Positions 1-7,721 of a stretch of DNA of 64,000 nucleotides are shown here, one piece after another. The position numbers and the translations under genes are program-made. The stretch is from Alphaproteobacteria bacterium. GTDB lineage: Bacteria > Pseudomonadota > Alphaproteobacteria > Rhizobiales > Xanthobacteraceae. Position 1 is the first letter of the stretch, and every line of letters begins with the position of its first letter. Under the pieces are notes generated by a model. That model saw only the letters and a program-made list of their open reading frames with translations, searched no databases and was not told the DNA's origin. Location of the stretch: positions 124,001 through 188,000 of the forward strand of contig VBAH01000072.1 in NCBI GenBank assembly GCA_005884685.1. The letters are read 5' to 3'.

Positions 1-609
1 CGCTGGCTCGCTCTCGCGGCGCTGCTCGCAGCCGCCGTCGCATTCTGGCCCGCGCAGCAGGCGCCCGCCCAGGGCGGCACCGTGCTGTTCGATGGCAAGA
101 CTCTCGATCACTTCAACACGATCGGCGACGCCAATTGGCGCATCGAGGACGGCGTCGTGGTGGCCGATAAGGGCAACGGCTTCCTGGTGACGAAGGAAAG
201 CTACGGCGACTTCCAGCTGCGCGTGGAATTCTGGGTCGGCCCGGACGCCAACAGCGGCATCTTCATCCGCGCGACCGATCCGGCGAAGCTCACCGCCACC
301 AATGCCTACGAGGTCAACATCTGGGACGACCGTCCCGAGAAGGACTACGCGACCGGCGCGATCGTCGGCGTGGCGAAGGTCGACCCGATGCCGAAGAGCG
401 TCGGGCAATGGAACGTGTACGAGATCACCGCCAAGGGCGACACCTTCACCATCGTGCTCAACAACAAGCAGACTGTCGTGGGCAAGGACGCCAAGCACGC
501 CAAGGGTCACATCGGGCTCCAGCACGGGCTCGGCAACAAGGACGCAGCCGGCGTCGTCAACGACAAGGGCGTGGTGAAATTCCGCAAGGTCGAGATCAAG
601 GCGCTGTAA
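1..609 (+). CDS. Secreted DUF1080 (3-keto-disaccharide hydrolase-like) protein, 5' end outside window
   Basis: The frame is open from base 1, so the gene starts before the window. The first residues read as the end of a signal peptide: a hydrophobic Leu/Ala run, then Ala-Gln-rich sequence up to about base 78. The mature part begins with LFDGKTLDHF, the usual opening of DUF1080 domains, which have a concanavalin-like jelly-roll fold and occur in secreted glycoside-acting proteins, some of them 3-keto-disaccharide hydrolases. Further family features are the SGIFIRA segment and the YEVNIWDD segment. About 175 residues follow the signal, which fits one complete domain. A GTG at 82 could be read as a start, but it lies inside the continuing frame and would remove the signal peptide. 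The substrate cannot be inferred. Confidence 0.85.
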   Translation, partial: RWLALAALLAAAVAFWPAQQAPAQGGTVLFDGKTLDHFNTIGDANWRIEDGVVVADKGNGFLVTKESYGDFQLRVEFWVGPDANSGIFIRATDPAKLTATNAYEVNIWDDRPEKDYATGAIVGVAKVDPMPKSVGQWNVYEITAKGDTFTIVLNNKQTVVGKDAKHAKGHIGLQHGLGNKDAAGVVNDKGVVKFRKVEIKAL

Positions 610-624
610 GGGCGCGAAATTCCT

Positions 625-693
625 CCGCTCATGCCCGCGAAAGCGGGCATCCAGGGCCAAGAACTGGGTCCCCGCTTTCGCGGGGACGAGCGG
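625..693. repeat. Intergenic palindromic repeat, family A (CCGCTC...GAGCGG)
   Basis: Outer arms CCGCTC and GAGCGG enclose two inner hairpins, ATGCCCGCgaaaGCGGGCAT and GTCCCCGCtttcGCGGGGAC, joined by a spacer that contains AGAACTGG. The same architecture recurs in this window at 8633, 9706, 16402, 46452, 49628, 54583 (degenerate) and 57745. It lies between two convergent genes, where it could act as a bidirectional transcript end. No coding role is visible. Confidence 0.85.
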
Positions 694-712
694 AACGCGA
701 GCGCGGCGAACC

Positions 713-1687
713 TCAGTTCAGCTTGATGTTCACCTCCTTGACGATGCGCGCGTATTTCTCCGAGTCGGCGCGCGCGAGCTTTCCGAGCCGTTCCGTATCG
801 CCGCCGACCGGCTCGGTCGCCGCCTTGAACAGCGCGTCGCGTGTCGCCTTGTCGGCGAGCGCCTTGTCGCACGCGGCGTTGAGCTGCGCGATCGCGGCGG
901 CCGGCGTGCCGAGCGGGGCGAACACCGCAAACCACGATTCGAGCGTGACACCCTGATAGCCGACCTCCTGCAGCGTCGGCAGATCCGGCATCGAGGGCGA
1001 GCGCGCGTCGCCGGATTGCGCCAGCAGCCGGATCGTGCCGGCTTGCGCATGCGGCAGTGGCGCGGTCGGCCCGAGGATCGCGAACTTCACATGCCCGGCG
1101 ATGAGATCGTTGATCGCCTGTCCGGCGCCGCGATACGGCACGTGCTCCAGCTTGATGTCCGCCGCCTTGGCGAACCACTCCATCAGCACGTGCTGGTTCG
1201 AGCCGACGCCCGAGGTCGCGCAGCCGAGGCTCGACAGCTTCCTCGCCGTCGCCACGAGTTCGGCGACCGATTTGACCTCCAGCGACGGATGAACCGCGAG
1301 CACCTGCGGCTGACGGCCAAGCAGGCTCACCGGCGCCAGGTCCTTGAGGAAATCGACGTTGAGTCTCAGCACATGCGGTGAGCTCGCCACGTTGTCGTTG
1401 CAGACGAGGAAATTATAGCCGTCCGGCGTGGCCTTGATCCCGGCATCGATCCCGATCGTGCCGCCTGCGCCGCCGGTGCGGTTCTCGATGAATACCTGCT
1501 GGCCGAGGCTGCGCGAGAGGTGCTCGCCGACGAGCCGTGCGATGAAGTCGAGCCCGCCGCCTGCCGCAAGATGCACGATGAAGCGCACCGGACGGGTCGG
1601 CCAATCCTGTGCGCGGGCGATCTGCGGCGAAAACAGCGTGCTGGCAGCTATGCCTTTGACGAAAGTGCGGCGCGCGATACGTCTCAT
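713..1687 (-). CDS. Bug-family (TctC-like) periplasmic solute-binding protein
   Basis: This is a 324-residue extracytoplasmic binding protein of the Bug/TctC family, which serves tripartite tricarboxylate transporters and binds small carboxylates. A twin-arginine-like signal (RRTFVKG, then a hydrophobic stretch ending in ARAQ) gives periplasmic export. The mature protein opens with WPTRPVRFIV, the typical first beta strand, followed by a glycine-rich ligand loop, the ENRTGGAGG loop, the PDGY motif and HVPYRGAGQA. Length is normal for the family. No TctA or TctB membrane gene lies nearby, so the protein is an orphan like three others here (3979, 8715, 16536). The ligand cannot be read from sequence. 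Confidence 0.9.
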   Translation of the reverse strand: MRRIARRTFVKGIAASTLFSPQIARAQDWPTRPVRFIVHLAAGGGLDFIARLVGEHLSRSLGQQVFIENRTGGAGGTIGIDAGIKATPDGYNFLVCNDNVASSPHVLRLNVDFLKDLAPVSLLGRQPQVLAVHPSLEVKSVAELVATARKLSSLGCATSGVGSNQHVLMEWFAKAADIKLEHVPYRGAGQAINDLIAGHVKFAILGPTAPLPHAQAGTIRLLAQSGDARSPSMPDLPTLQEVGYQGVTLESWFAVFAPLGTPAAAIAQLNAACDKALADKATRDALFKAATEPVGGDTERLGKLARADSEKYARIVKEVNIKLN

Positions 1688-1719
1688 ACCTTGCTCCCTT
1701 CAAACTTTCGATTTTGTTT

Positions 1720-1806
1720 GTAGCCCGGATGGAGCGCAGCGCAATCCGGGGCCGCTGTGGCGAATTGCGGCAGTTCCCGCATTTCGCTTCGCGTCATGCG
1801 GGCTAC
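1720..1806. repeat. Intergenic palindromic repeat, family B (gtagcccggat...gggctac)
   Basis: Two inverted halves: GTAGCCCGGATGGAGCGCAG with its internal partner CAATCCGGGG, and a second half with GCGGGCTAC at the right end. Related copies lie at 4984-5061, 53521-53552 (half only) and 55585-55674. The right arm contains the stop codon (complement of cta, 1803-1805) of the deacetylase-like gene, so the element abuts and slightly enters a coding region. Confidence 0.85.
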
Positions 1807-2672
1807 AAGGTTTGCGCCTGGTACCAATCCAGAATGGTCGCGCCGTCCCAGGCCGCCACACCGGGCCGCGCCAGCACCTCCTCGAACGCGCGGCGCACGT
1901 GATCGATCCGGTGCGGCACGCCGGAGAGATAGGGATGCATCGCGACCGCCATGATCTTCGGGCGCTCGGCGGATTCGGCGTAGAGGCACTCGAACTGGTC
2001 GATCACGCGGCGGTACATCTGGTCCGACGGGTGATGGCCGAGCGCCATCAGCACGATGTCGTGCAGTTCGAAATTGTACGGCAGCGCGACCACCGGCCTG
2101 TGCGCGGTCTTGAGCGTCACCGGCTCGTCGTCGAGCACCCAGTCGCCGATATATTCGATGCCGGCGGCGGAGAGATGGTCGAGCGTGTCGAAGGTCTGCG
2201 TCAGCCCGGGACCGAACCAGCCGCGCGGCGCCCGGCCCCAGAATTTCTCGATGATCGCCACCGACTTGTCGATCACCGCCTTCTGGTCGTCGAGCTTGTG
2301 CATCGGCACCTGGTCGTAGCCGTGCGCGTTGAGCTCCCAGCCGGCATCGACGCAAGCCTGCGCGACCTGCGGGTAGGTTTCGCAGACGCGCGCGTTGAGC
2401 GTCACCGTCGGAGCGATCTTCAGCGCCTCGAGCATGCGCTTGATGCGCCAGAAGCCGACGCGCATGCCGTATTCGTGCCAGCTCCAGTTCGGATGATCGG
2501 GCTGCATGGGCTGGCCTTGCGGCGGCGAAATGACCATGCGCGCCATCGGGCGCGCCATGTCCCATTCCTCGAGCGCGAGCACCGGCCACACGATCAGGCG
2601 CAGGCCGTCCGGCAACCTCAGAGGCTTGCGCCCTTCGATCGCCGAATAGGCGAGGCGTTCGCGCGGATGCAT
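1803..2672 (-). CDS. Polysaccharide deacetylase-family protein (PuuE/allantoinase-like branch)
   Basis: A 289-residue cytoplasmic-type protein with no signal peptide. The segment EYGMRVGFWRIKRMLE followed by an APTVTLNARVCE strand and ELNAHGYDQ matches the NodB-homology fold as seen in the PuuE-like branch of carbohydrate esterase family 4, where the HG motif supplies a metal or active-site histidine. The classical first motif of true deacetylases (TFDDG) is not visible, so polysaccharide deacetylation is doubtful and hydrolysis of a small amide or ureide is equally possible. It lies just upstream of a Bug binding-protein gene on the same strand, about 115 bp apart with a family-B repeat between, and so may share a catabolic role. 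The stop codon lies inside that repeat. Confidence 0.8.
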   Translation of the reverse strand: MHPRERLAYSAIEGRKPLRLPDGLRLIVWPVLALEEWDMARPMARMVISPPQGQPMQPDHPNWSWHEYGMRVGFWRIKRMLEALKIAPTVTLNARVCETYPQVAQACVDAGWELNAHGYDQVPMHKLDDQKAVIDKSVAIIEKFWGRAPRGWFGPGLTQTFDTLDHLSAAGIEYIGDWVLDDEPVTLKTAHRPVVALPYNFELHDIVLMALGHHPSDQMYRRVIDQFECLYAESAERPKIMAVAMHPYLSGVPHRIDHVRRAFEEVLARPGVAAWDGATILDWYQAQTL

Positions 2673-2718
2673 GCGCGCTCCGGGTTGAATCGAGGCGCGG
2701 GGCGCGCCGCCGCCGCGG

Positions 2719-3048
2719 CTACTTCTTCATCGGCGGGCATCTGCGCTTGGTCGCAATGATCTTGCTCGCGTGGAAGCGATGCGTCACGCCGCAGAAGTTG
2801 ATCTGCACCGGCTCGAGCCTGCCCGTCGCGACGATAAAGGTGCGCGCCGGCGGAATCACGACTCCGGCATTCGCCGTCAGCGTCACTTTTTCCTTGCCCA
2901 CATTGATGTAGTGGCAGGCCTCGGGGCCGGAGAACGTGCAGCCGCTGACGGTGATCTCCTTCGCGGGCTTTTGCGCCTTGGCCATCTCGGCGGACGCCTG
3001 CCCGTGCGCGAACAACGCTACGCTCAATGCAATCAGGATGCGGATCAT
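2719..3048 (-). CDS. Small secreted protein of unknown function
   Basis: 109 residues with a clear Sec signal peptide (MIRILIALSVALFAHGQASA) and a mature part of about 88 residues. The mature region has cysteines in SGCTFSGPEACHY, NFCGV and KRRCPP, which would allow two disulfides in the periplasm, and a basic C-terminus. I do not recognise the family. It sits 46 bp upstream of the deacetylase-like gene on the same strand and could be co-transcribed with it. The plausible signal peptide and lack of internal stops support a real gene. Confidence 0.65.
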   Translation of the reverse strand: MIRILIALSVALFAHGQASAEMAKAQKPAKEITVSGCTFSGPEACHYINVGKEKVTLTANAGVVIPPARTFIVATGRLEPVQINFCGVTHRFHASKIIATKRRCPPMKK

Positions 3049-3249
3049 GGTGTTTCTCCCCCGGGTTTATGGCGCGGTCATTCTCGGTCGCGCCCGCCTT
3101 AATTGCAAGCCGACTGCGTCGTTACGACCGCAGATGCTTGCCAGGTTTTCAAGAATCGCGTTTCTGCTTGCGCCAAGAGCAAGAGTCGGTGCGCACGTTG
3201 TGGCCATGCTGTCGCGAAGCGCTACGCGCAGCCAACATGGGTTGGACCG

Positions 3250-3966
3250 ATGTCACGCCGGGAATGGAATCGCACCGCGGAGCAGTTCGACGAACTGGTC
3301 TGCGATATTGCGTCGGAAGAGACCAACAACCAGTTGCGCCGCTTCGTGAGCGCCGCGCATCCCTCGCCGAAAGAATCCGTGCTGGTCGACCTCGGCTGCG
3401 GCACCGGCACGTTCGTGCAGAAATTCGGCAAGCACTTCCGCAAGATCTTCGCGGCGGATTTCGCGACCGCCGTGGTGCGCAAGGCGGAGCGGACATACAA
3501 GGGGCCGACGCCGGCGAGCTGGCAAGTCGCGGACGTGAAGGATTGTCCAAAGCTGTTCGGCGACCGCATCGCCGATCTCGCGGTGTGCCTCAACGTGATC
3601 ACCTCGCCGAGCGCGGCGCGGCGCAAGTCGCTGTGGGCCAGCGTCAAGGCGGTGACCAAGCCGTCCGGCCACATGCTCGTCGTGGTGCCGTCGAGCGAAT
3701 CCTGCGAGATGGTCAATGCGTGGGAAAACCGCGCGCGCAAGAAACCGAAGCCGGCGTTCAGGAAAGGCAGCATCGCCGAGCGCGGCGACATCTGGCAGAA
3801 ACATTTCAGCCGCAGCGAACTGGTCGCGACCATCACCGATCTCGGCTTCTCGGTGGTGCGGCTCGGCGCGGTGTCGTATCCGTGGTCGAGCGAAGGCTTG
3901 CGCAAGCCGCGTTCGGCAACGAAGGCGCCATGGGACTGGATCTGCCTCGCCAAGCGCGTGGCCTGA
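3250..3966 (+). CDS. Class I SAM-dependent methyltransferase
   Basis: About 238 residues from the ATG at 3250 (MSRREWNRTAEQFDEL). The frame is open upstream to 3103, but that part reads as non-conserved low-quality sequence, so the internal start is preferred. Motif I is VLVDLGCGTGTFVQKFG, followed by an acidic strand end (FAADFA), then motif II/III-like DLAVCLNVIT and SGHMLVVVPS. These are the Rossmann-type SAM-binding landmarks. The middle of the protein is lysine-rich (ARKKPKPAFRKG). The substrate is unknown. The next gene is convergent, so the methyltransferase appears monocistronic. Confidence 0.8.
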   Translation: MSRREWNRTAEQFDELVCDIASEETNNQLRRFVSAAHPSPKESVLVDLGCGTGTFVQKFGKHFRKIFAADFATAVVRKAERTYKGPTPASWQVADVKDCPKLFGDRIADLAVCLNVITSPSAARRKSLWASVKAVTKPSGHMLVVVPSSESCEMVNAWENRARKKPKPAFRKGSIAERGDIWQKHFSRSELVATITDLGFSVVRLGAVSYPWSSEGLRKPRSATKAPWDWICLAKRVA

Positions 3967-3978
3967 ACCGCTCTCAAC

Positions 3979-4959
3979 TCAGGTCGGCGTCAGCCCGGCG
4001 AGTTTCGCAGCCTCGCGCGTCAGGTCGTATTCCTTTTTGATGTAGGCCGCGAAGCCCTGCGCGGTCATCAGGTCGTCGGGCACCAGCTCGGCGCCGCTGT
4101 TGAGCATCTTCTGCTGCAGGTCCTTGCCGTTCAGCGCCTTGATCAGCGCGGCTTCCAGCGTCTTGACGATCTCGGCCGGCGTGGCGGCGGGGGCGAGGAT
4201 GCCCACGTAACTCGCGGCGGTGAAATCCTTGACGCCCTGCTCGATCATGGTCGGGACATCCGCCATCTGCGGCGAGCGCTTGCTCCACGCGACGCCGAGC
4301 ACGCGCACCCGGCCGCCGCCGACATGCGGCAGCGCGGTCGACAGCTCGGTCATCGCGCCGGTGATCGCACCCGAGAGCAGGTCGGGAATGAGCGCACCCC
4401 CACCGCGATACGGCACATGCGTGATGTTCGCAGCCGTCGCCGCGTTGAAGCGCGCGAGCGTCATGTGCGTCGCGCTGCCGGCGCCGGAAGTGCCGACATT
4501 GACCGACTTCACCTTCGACAGCGCGATCAGCTCCGGCAGATCTTTCGCCGCCACGGCTTCGTGCACCACGAGGCAGTGCGGCGCGAGGTTGGCGAGCCCG
4601 ATGGCGACGAAGTCCTTGAGCGGATCGTAGCCGAGCTTCGCCTGCACGAACGGATTGACGGTGAGCGGCCCGTTCGAGCCGGTGAACAGCGTGTAGCCGT
4701 CGGGCGGTGAATGCGCCGCCATGTCGGCGCCGAGGCTGCCGCCCGCGCCGGTGCGGTACTCGACCACGATCGGCTGGCCGAGCGTCTCCTTCATCCCCTC
4801 CGCGCACAGCCGCGCGACGAAATCCGCATTGCCGCCGGCCGCGAACGGCACGATCAGCCGGATCGGCTTGTCCGGATAGGCGGCGAATGCGGCGCGCGGC
4901 AACGCGGAGGCGAAGGGTGCAGCGGCGAGCGTGGTGAGGAGTGTGCGGCGGGTGAGCAT
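3979..4959 (-). CDS. Bug-family (TctC-like) periplasmic solute-binding protein
   Basis: A 326-residue member of the same family as the gene at 713, clearly diverged from it. The signal region has TRRTLLTTLAAAPF ending near AAFA, a Tat-like pattern. Family landmarks are YPDKPIRLIVPFAAGGNADF, the EYRTGAGGSLGAD loop, PPDGYTL and HVPYRGGGALIPDL. It would deliver a carboxylate to a tripartite (TctAB) permease, but no permease gene is nearby. Its 3' end faces the methyltransferase with only 12 bp between the stop codons. Confidence 0.9.
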   Translation of the reverse strand: MLTRRTLLTTLAAAPFASALPRAAFAAYPDKPIRLIVPFAAGGNADFVARLCAEGMKETLGQPIVVEYRTGAGGSLGADMAAHSPPDGYTLFTGSNGPLTVNPFVQAKLGYDPLKDFVAIGLANLAPHCLVVHEAVAAKDLPELIALSKVKSVNVGTSGAGSATHMTLARFNAATAANITHVPYRGGGALIPDLLSGAITGAMTELSTALPHVGGGRVRVLGVAWSKRSPQMADVPTMIEQGVKDFTAASYVGILAPAATPAEIVKTLEAALIKALNGKDLQQKMLNSGAELVPDDLMTAQGFAAYIKKEYDLTREAAKLAGLTPT

Positions 4960-4983
4960 GGGGTTCCTTGTGTGTCATCTCTT

Positions 4984-5061
4984 GTAGCCCGCATGGAGCG
5001 AAGCGCAATGCGGGGCTTTCGCTTGCGGCCCCCGGATTTCGCTGCGCTTCATCCGGGCTAC
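4984..5061. repeat. Intergenic palindromic repeat, family B
   Basis: GTAGCCCGCATGGAGCGAAG opens and CATCCGGGCTAC closes the element, with internal complementary halves. It is the same family as 1720-1806 and 55585-55674. It lies just upstream of the Bug gene at 3979-4959 and so may overlap its leader or promoter region. Confidence 0.85.
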
Positions 5062-5094
5062 GAAGTCCCGCATAGCCAAGGCTCCGCCGCCCGC

Positions 5095-5560
5095 CTGGTC
5101 AGTGGCGCGCGGGCTGCGCCTTGGTCCGTTTTTCCCTCCCGAAAAAGCGAGGGGGATGGAGCGCTGGACGGCGCTGGCGCGATTGACGGACGCGCCCGGT
5201 GGCCCGCCTCGCGGTCGAGCCGATCTCCGGAAAATTCGGCCGGAGATCACCGGCCCATGACGGGGACCGGCGCGCCTTCCGGCGCTCCATCGCGGCGTTT
5301 TCATTGCTGCGCCGGGCCGCGCTTTCGGATGGCGGCGCAAAGCTGCCCGCCATCCGTCAGCCAGCTCCTGGCAGGAGGCCATAGTGCCTCCGAGCGGAGC
5401 CCCGACGCAGCCCGAGTGCGCGGCTTGCGAAGCCGCGCCCGCGGGCGCCGCACCGGCGAAGGCCCGGAATTGCCGGGCGCCCGCCACCGCAGGAGTTAAG
5501 CGCCGAATCTCCGGCGCCTCCTCCGGTTCGTCCCGCCATCACGACGCCTCATGAGAGCGC
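5095..5560. other. Non-coding block with a chain of stem-loops
   Basis: No convincing reading frame is present. At least seven perfect hairpins follow one another: GATCTCCGG/CCGGAGATC (5222-5248), CGGATGGCGG/CCGCCATCCG (5326-5356), CTCCT/AGGAG (5365-5377), GGAGGC/GCCTCC (5374-5391, overlapping the previous one and so mutually exclusive), CGGCTT/AAGCCG (5421-5435), the 14-bp palindrome GCGCCCGCGGGCGC (5435-5448) and GCCCGG/CCGGGC (5462-5478). The density suggests a structured RNA or a composite palindromic element. I have an impression of similar blocks in other Bradyrhizobium-type genomes but cannot verify it. The rest of the 720-bp gap (4960-5681) holds a family-B repeat and the leader of the next gene. 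Confidence 0.6.
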
Positions 5561-5681
5561 CCCTCAGCGGACGAGGTAAGCAAACGAAATCACATTATGA
5601 GATCATCGTCAAGTTATAGGATGAAATACTTGACCCCGAGCTGGCCCATGTTAGGAATCTCATCCATACGGAGATTGCGCA

Positions 5682-6107
5682 ATGCCTTACTATCGATCGA
5701 ACGACAGTGCCCCGCTACGAAGATGGCAAACACGTGAGGAGATACTGAAAGAGCATTTGGACAGTCTCAGCCCCGATGAATTGCGGCGCGTGCGACCGGC
5801 CTATTACTGGCGAAAGTTTGGTTTGCCGGCCTGCCAACGTCGCCTCACGGCGAAATATGATCCCAATCAGCCGCGCATGCCTGCCGGCAATTCAGATGGC
5901 GGCCGATGGACGGCCCGAGAAAGCAGCGCGGTACAGTCAATCATTGACATTGCGCGGCGGTTGGACCTTGCGGCAAGACCCGACGCGTATCAAAGGTGTC
6001 TCGATCTTTGTTATCGTCTACTGGAGCGCCCGCAAAGCCCCGGGAGCGATCGCAACACGTGGGATTTCCACAAATGCATGAATGCATGCCTCGGTCGCAA
6101 CATGTGA
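5682..6107 (+). CDS. Unknown protein with PAGNxDGG motif and twin CxxxC; possible effector/toxin
   Basis: 141 residues with no signal peptide. The N-terminal half is charged and helical. Residues about 59-77 contain YDPNQPRMPAGNSDGGRWT, a motif I associate with rhizobial small proteins and with phage or toxin proteins, where a variable C-terminal domain follows. The C-terminal domain has two CxxxC motifs, CLDLC and CMNAC, separated by about 27 residues, as in helical hairpins held by two disulfides. The ATG is preceded by GGAG about 8 bp upstream. A second small gene starts 10 bp after the stop, giving a two-gene unit. A toxin/immunity reading is inference from organisation and motif only; no catalytic residues are recognised. 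The region is less GC-rich than its surroundings. Confidence 0.65.
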   Translation: MPYYRSNDSAPLRRWQTREEILKEHLDSLSPDELRRVRPAYYWRKFGLPACQRRLTAKYDPNQPRMPAGNSDGGRWTARESSAVQSIIDIARRLDLAARPDAYQRCLDLCYRLLERPQSPGSDRNTWDFHKCMNACLGRNM

Positions 6108-6117
6108 GGACGATACA

Positions 6118-6360
6118 ATGGACATTGAATTGGCACGCCAAGTGATCCGAACCGCGTTTAGCAGCAGCGCTCAATTGCAAACCTTGCTTCCGGTCCTGAA
6201 GCAGCGCTGCACCGCGGAGGAATACCAAAGCTACGCTCTCAGCATCGCCGCCGCGGTCGACACGATCGGCAGTGGGCTGACGAACAAGGCGATTGCCGCG
6301 CATCCGGGGCTCGCCACGGAAATCGAATCGAGCATCGCGCAACGTGGGCATTTCTCCTAG
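6118..6360 (+). CDS. Small helical unknown protein, partner of the upstream gene (possible immunity protein)
   Basis: 80 residues starting MDIELARQVI. GAGGA at about 6107-6111, next to the stop of the upstream gene, gives a well-spaced ribosome site, which decides this start over the ATG 36 bp earlier. The sequence is predicted to be all-helical, contains two cysteines or fewer, and has no membrane segment. Close coupling to the CxxxC protein suggests a dedicated partner such as an immunity or chaperone protein, but nothing in the sequence proves it. The family is not recognised. Confidence 0.6.
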   Translation: MDIELARQVIRTAFSSSAQLQTLLPVLKQRCTAEEYQSYALSIAAAVDTIGSGLTNKAIAAHPGLATEIESSIAQRGHFS

Positions 6361-6447
6361 CAGTCGGCGAAAGGGTCACAATCCGGCGGCCCAAACAAAT
6401 TACGCGTCGTCCAAATGCTTTCAACGTCGCCCGGCGGCAATGATTCC

Positions 6448-6576
6448 TCAAAACCTCAGCACCCCCGCCCACCGTGCCGCATCGATCAGCGCGGCGAGCG
6501 CGGCGGCGACGTAGGTGCAGGCCGCGGCGGTTAGGACGCTGCGCGCGGCGGGAAGATCGCCGCCGCTCTCTCCAAG
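6448..6576 (-). pseudogene. Diverged copy of the 3' end of a YugP-type zinc metallopeptidase gene
   Basis: Read on the minus strand, this stretch encodes GDLPAARSVL, ACTYVAAALA and GVLRF before a TGA. It aligns without frameshift to the last 37 residues of the intact gene at 7922-8623, which has GDIPAAQNVL, AYTYVAAALA and RVLRF. By eye about four fifths of the bases match. The rest of the gene is absent: upstream on the minus strand the similarity stops and another gene follows. It is therefore a fragment, not a functional peptidase. It and the intact gene form an imperfect direct repeat about 1.47 kb apart, bracketing accessory genes. Confidence 0.75.
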
Positions 6577-6596
6577 TTGTGTGCTTTCACTATACT

Positions 6597-7109
6597 TTAT
6601 GAGTGACGTCCTGACGATCTGCGCCGCGCCGCATGGTAGAGCCGTAGTGCTTCGCGCTGTTCGGCCGACGGCCCTCCTGAGGCGTATCCAATTTCTTCCA
6701 GGCGACGATCATTGATCTCTTTTCGGGTTGGCAGATCGAGATCGTCTGGCAGTTTGCCGTGTTCAGAGGTCCAATTGCAAAGCGCAGCGTACAAGCTCTT
6801 ATCTAACTTTCTGATATGAGGCCGTGACAATCCACGTCCAAGCCAAGATGAGTATTCGCGTCGAATGAAATCGATCGGAGATTCTTGCCGATCCTGGCGA
6901 TCAAGCCAGCGTGCTGGAGGCTTAGTAGGCAGACCGCCTAACTCCGCATTCGATGATGCGACAACGCGCATCCTCGTTTGCAGTTGAATCAAGGATTCGA
7001 GAGCACGACGATCGATCCCTGGATCACGCCGCATTAGTTCTGCGACTTCATCCAGTAACGAAACAATTCTTGAAACCCCCTTTTCCGCTTTCGGTGACCG
7101 TTGTCGCAT
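6597..7109 (-). CDS. Unknown charged protein, divergent from an RHH regulator
   Basis: 170 residues, rich in Arg, Glu and Asp, with no signal peptide or membrane segment. The C-terminal part (about residues 85-160) reads as a helical domain with LGRGLSRPHIRKLDKSLYAALCNW and LPTRKEINDRRLEEIGYASG. The first segment resembles DNA-associated or phage-type small proteins, but I do not recognise the family. The gene is transcribed divergently from the ribbon-helix-helix gene at 7199. The 89-bp gap between them carries two copies of a dyad sequence, so both genes may be under the same repressor. The local base composition is lower in GC than the neighbouring core genes, which fits acquired DNA. Confidence 0.6.
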   Translation of the reverse strand: MRQRSPKAEKGVSRIVSLLDEVAELMRRDPGIDRRALESLIQLQTRMRVVASSNAELGGLPTKPPARWLDRQDRQESPIDFIRREYSSWLGRGLSRPHIRKLDKSLYAALCNWTSEHGKLPDDLDLPTRKEINDRRLEEIGYASGGPSAEQREALRLYHAARRRSSGRHS

Positions 7110-7154
7110 GCGCGTGCGCCGCCCAAAGCCGGAGGACGGTTAACATTGCAATAA

Positions 7155-7194
7155 GACTCAATTCGAGTCAACTATTTCAGACTCAAACCGAGTC
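7155..7194. promoter_or_regulatory. Twin operator-like dyads GACTC-N5-GAGTC
   Basis: GACTCaattcGAGTC (7155-7169) and GACTCaaaccGAGTC (7180-7194) are two identical-arm inverted repeats with centres 25 bp apart, lying directly upstream of the ATG at 7199. Two helical-turn-phased half-site pairs immediately before a ribbon-helix-helix gene are typical of autoregulation. The sites also lie in the intergenic space shared with the divergent gene at 6597-7109. Confidence 0.65.
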
Positions 7195-7198
7195 ACAA

Positions 7199-7582
7199 AT
7201 GTCAATCCCGCAAATTACGATCCGACTACCTCCTCGGCTGAAGATCGAATTTGAGGCGTATGCCAATAGACTCGGATTGCGGTCCTCTGAGCTCGCGAAA
7301 CTATTGATCGCTCGTGAGCGGCTTCTCAGACGCCTGAAGTCCTTGCACAAGAAAAGGAAGGCGCCGAAGCGCAGCCGGCAGGAGCGCGGCTCTGCAGTTG
7401 AGATGCAAAAGATAACCGCCCATGTCTCGACGGTAGATCAAGTCAAGGAATTCGATGCCTATGCCGCCTCCTGCTCTCTCAATCGCAATCTTGCCGGCGC
7501 GTGGCTGCTGGAAAAAGAACTTTCCGAGAAGTGGCTTAGGCACGCGCTGAAAATAAGACGATTGCGCTCGCGTGGCCGCTGA
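7199..7582 (+). CDS. Putative tandem ribbon-helix-helix DNA-binding protein
   Basis: 127 residues from the ATG at 7199; longer readings would run through the operator region and are rejected. The first half, PQITIRLPPRLKIEFEAYAN followed by LGLRSSELAKLLI, has the beta strand, helix, turn, helix pattern of RHH repressors of the Arc/MetJ type. After a basic linker (KKRKAPKRSRQER) the second half, KITAHVSTVDQVKEFDAYAA then LNRNLAGAWLLEKEL, repeats the pattern. The protein may thus act as an intramolecular pseudo-dimer or bind two operators. Twin GACTC/GAGTC dyads lie just upstream and suggest autoregulation. An inverted repeat AACTGAT/ATCAGTT (7583-7601) directly follows the stop. Confidence 0.65.
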   Translation: MSIPQITIRLPPRLKIEFEAYANRLGLRSSELAKLLIARERLLRRLKSLHKKRKAPKRSRQERGSAVEMQKITAHVSTVDQVKEFDAYAASCSLNRNLAGAWLLEKELSEKWLRHALKIRRLRSRGR

Positions 7583-7721
7583 AACTGATGAAATATCAGT
7601 TACTTGCTTGGGGCCAAGATTTCACGCTTCGTGTTAACTCCGCATTTACCCCGGCTGAGCGATCATAACGCGATCACACATGGACCCGAGCGGTTGTGCT
7701 TGTGGCGGCCGGAGGTGCGCA

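Noticed and set aside
5099-5499. Several open frames (60-260 codons) in the hairpin block
   Set aside because: Arginine/alanine-rich translations on both strands come from palindromic DNA; no start signals.
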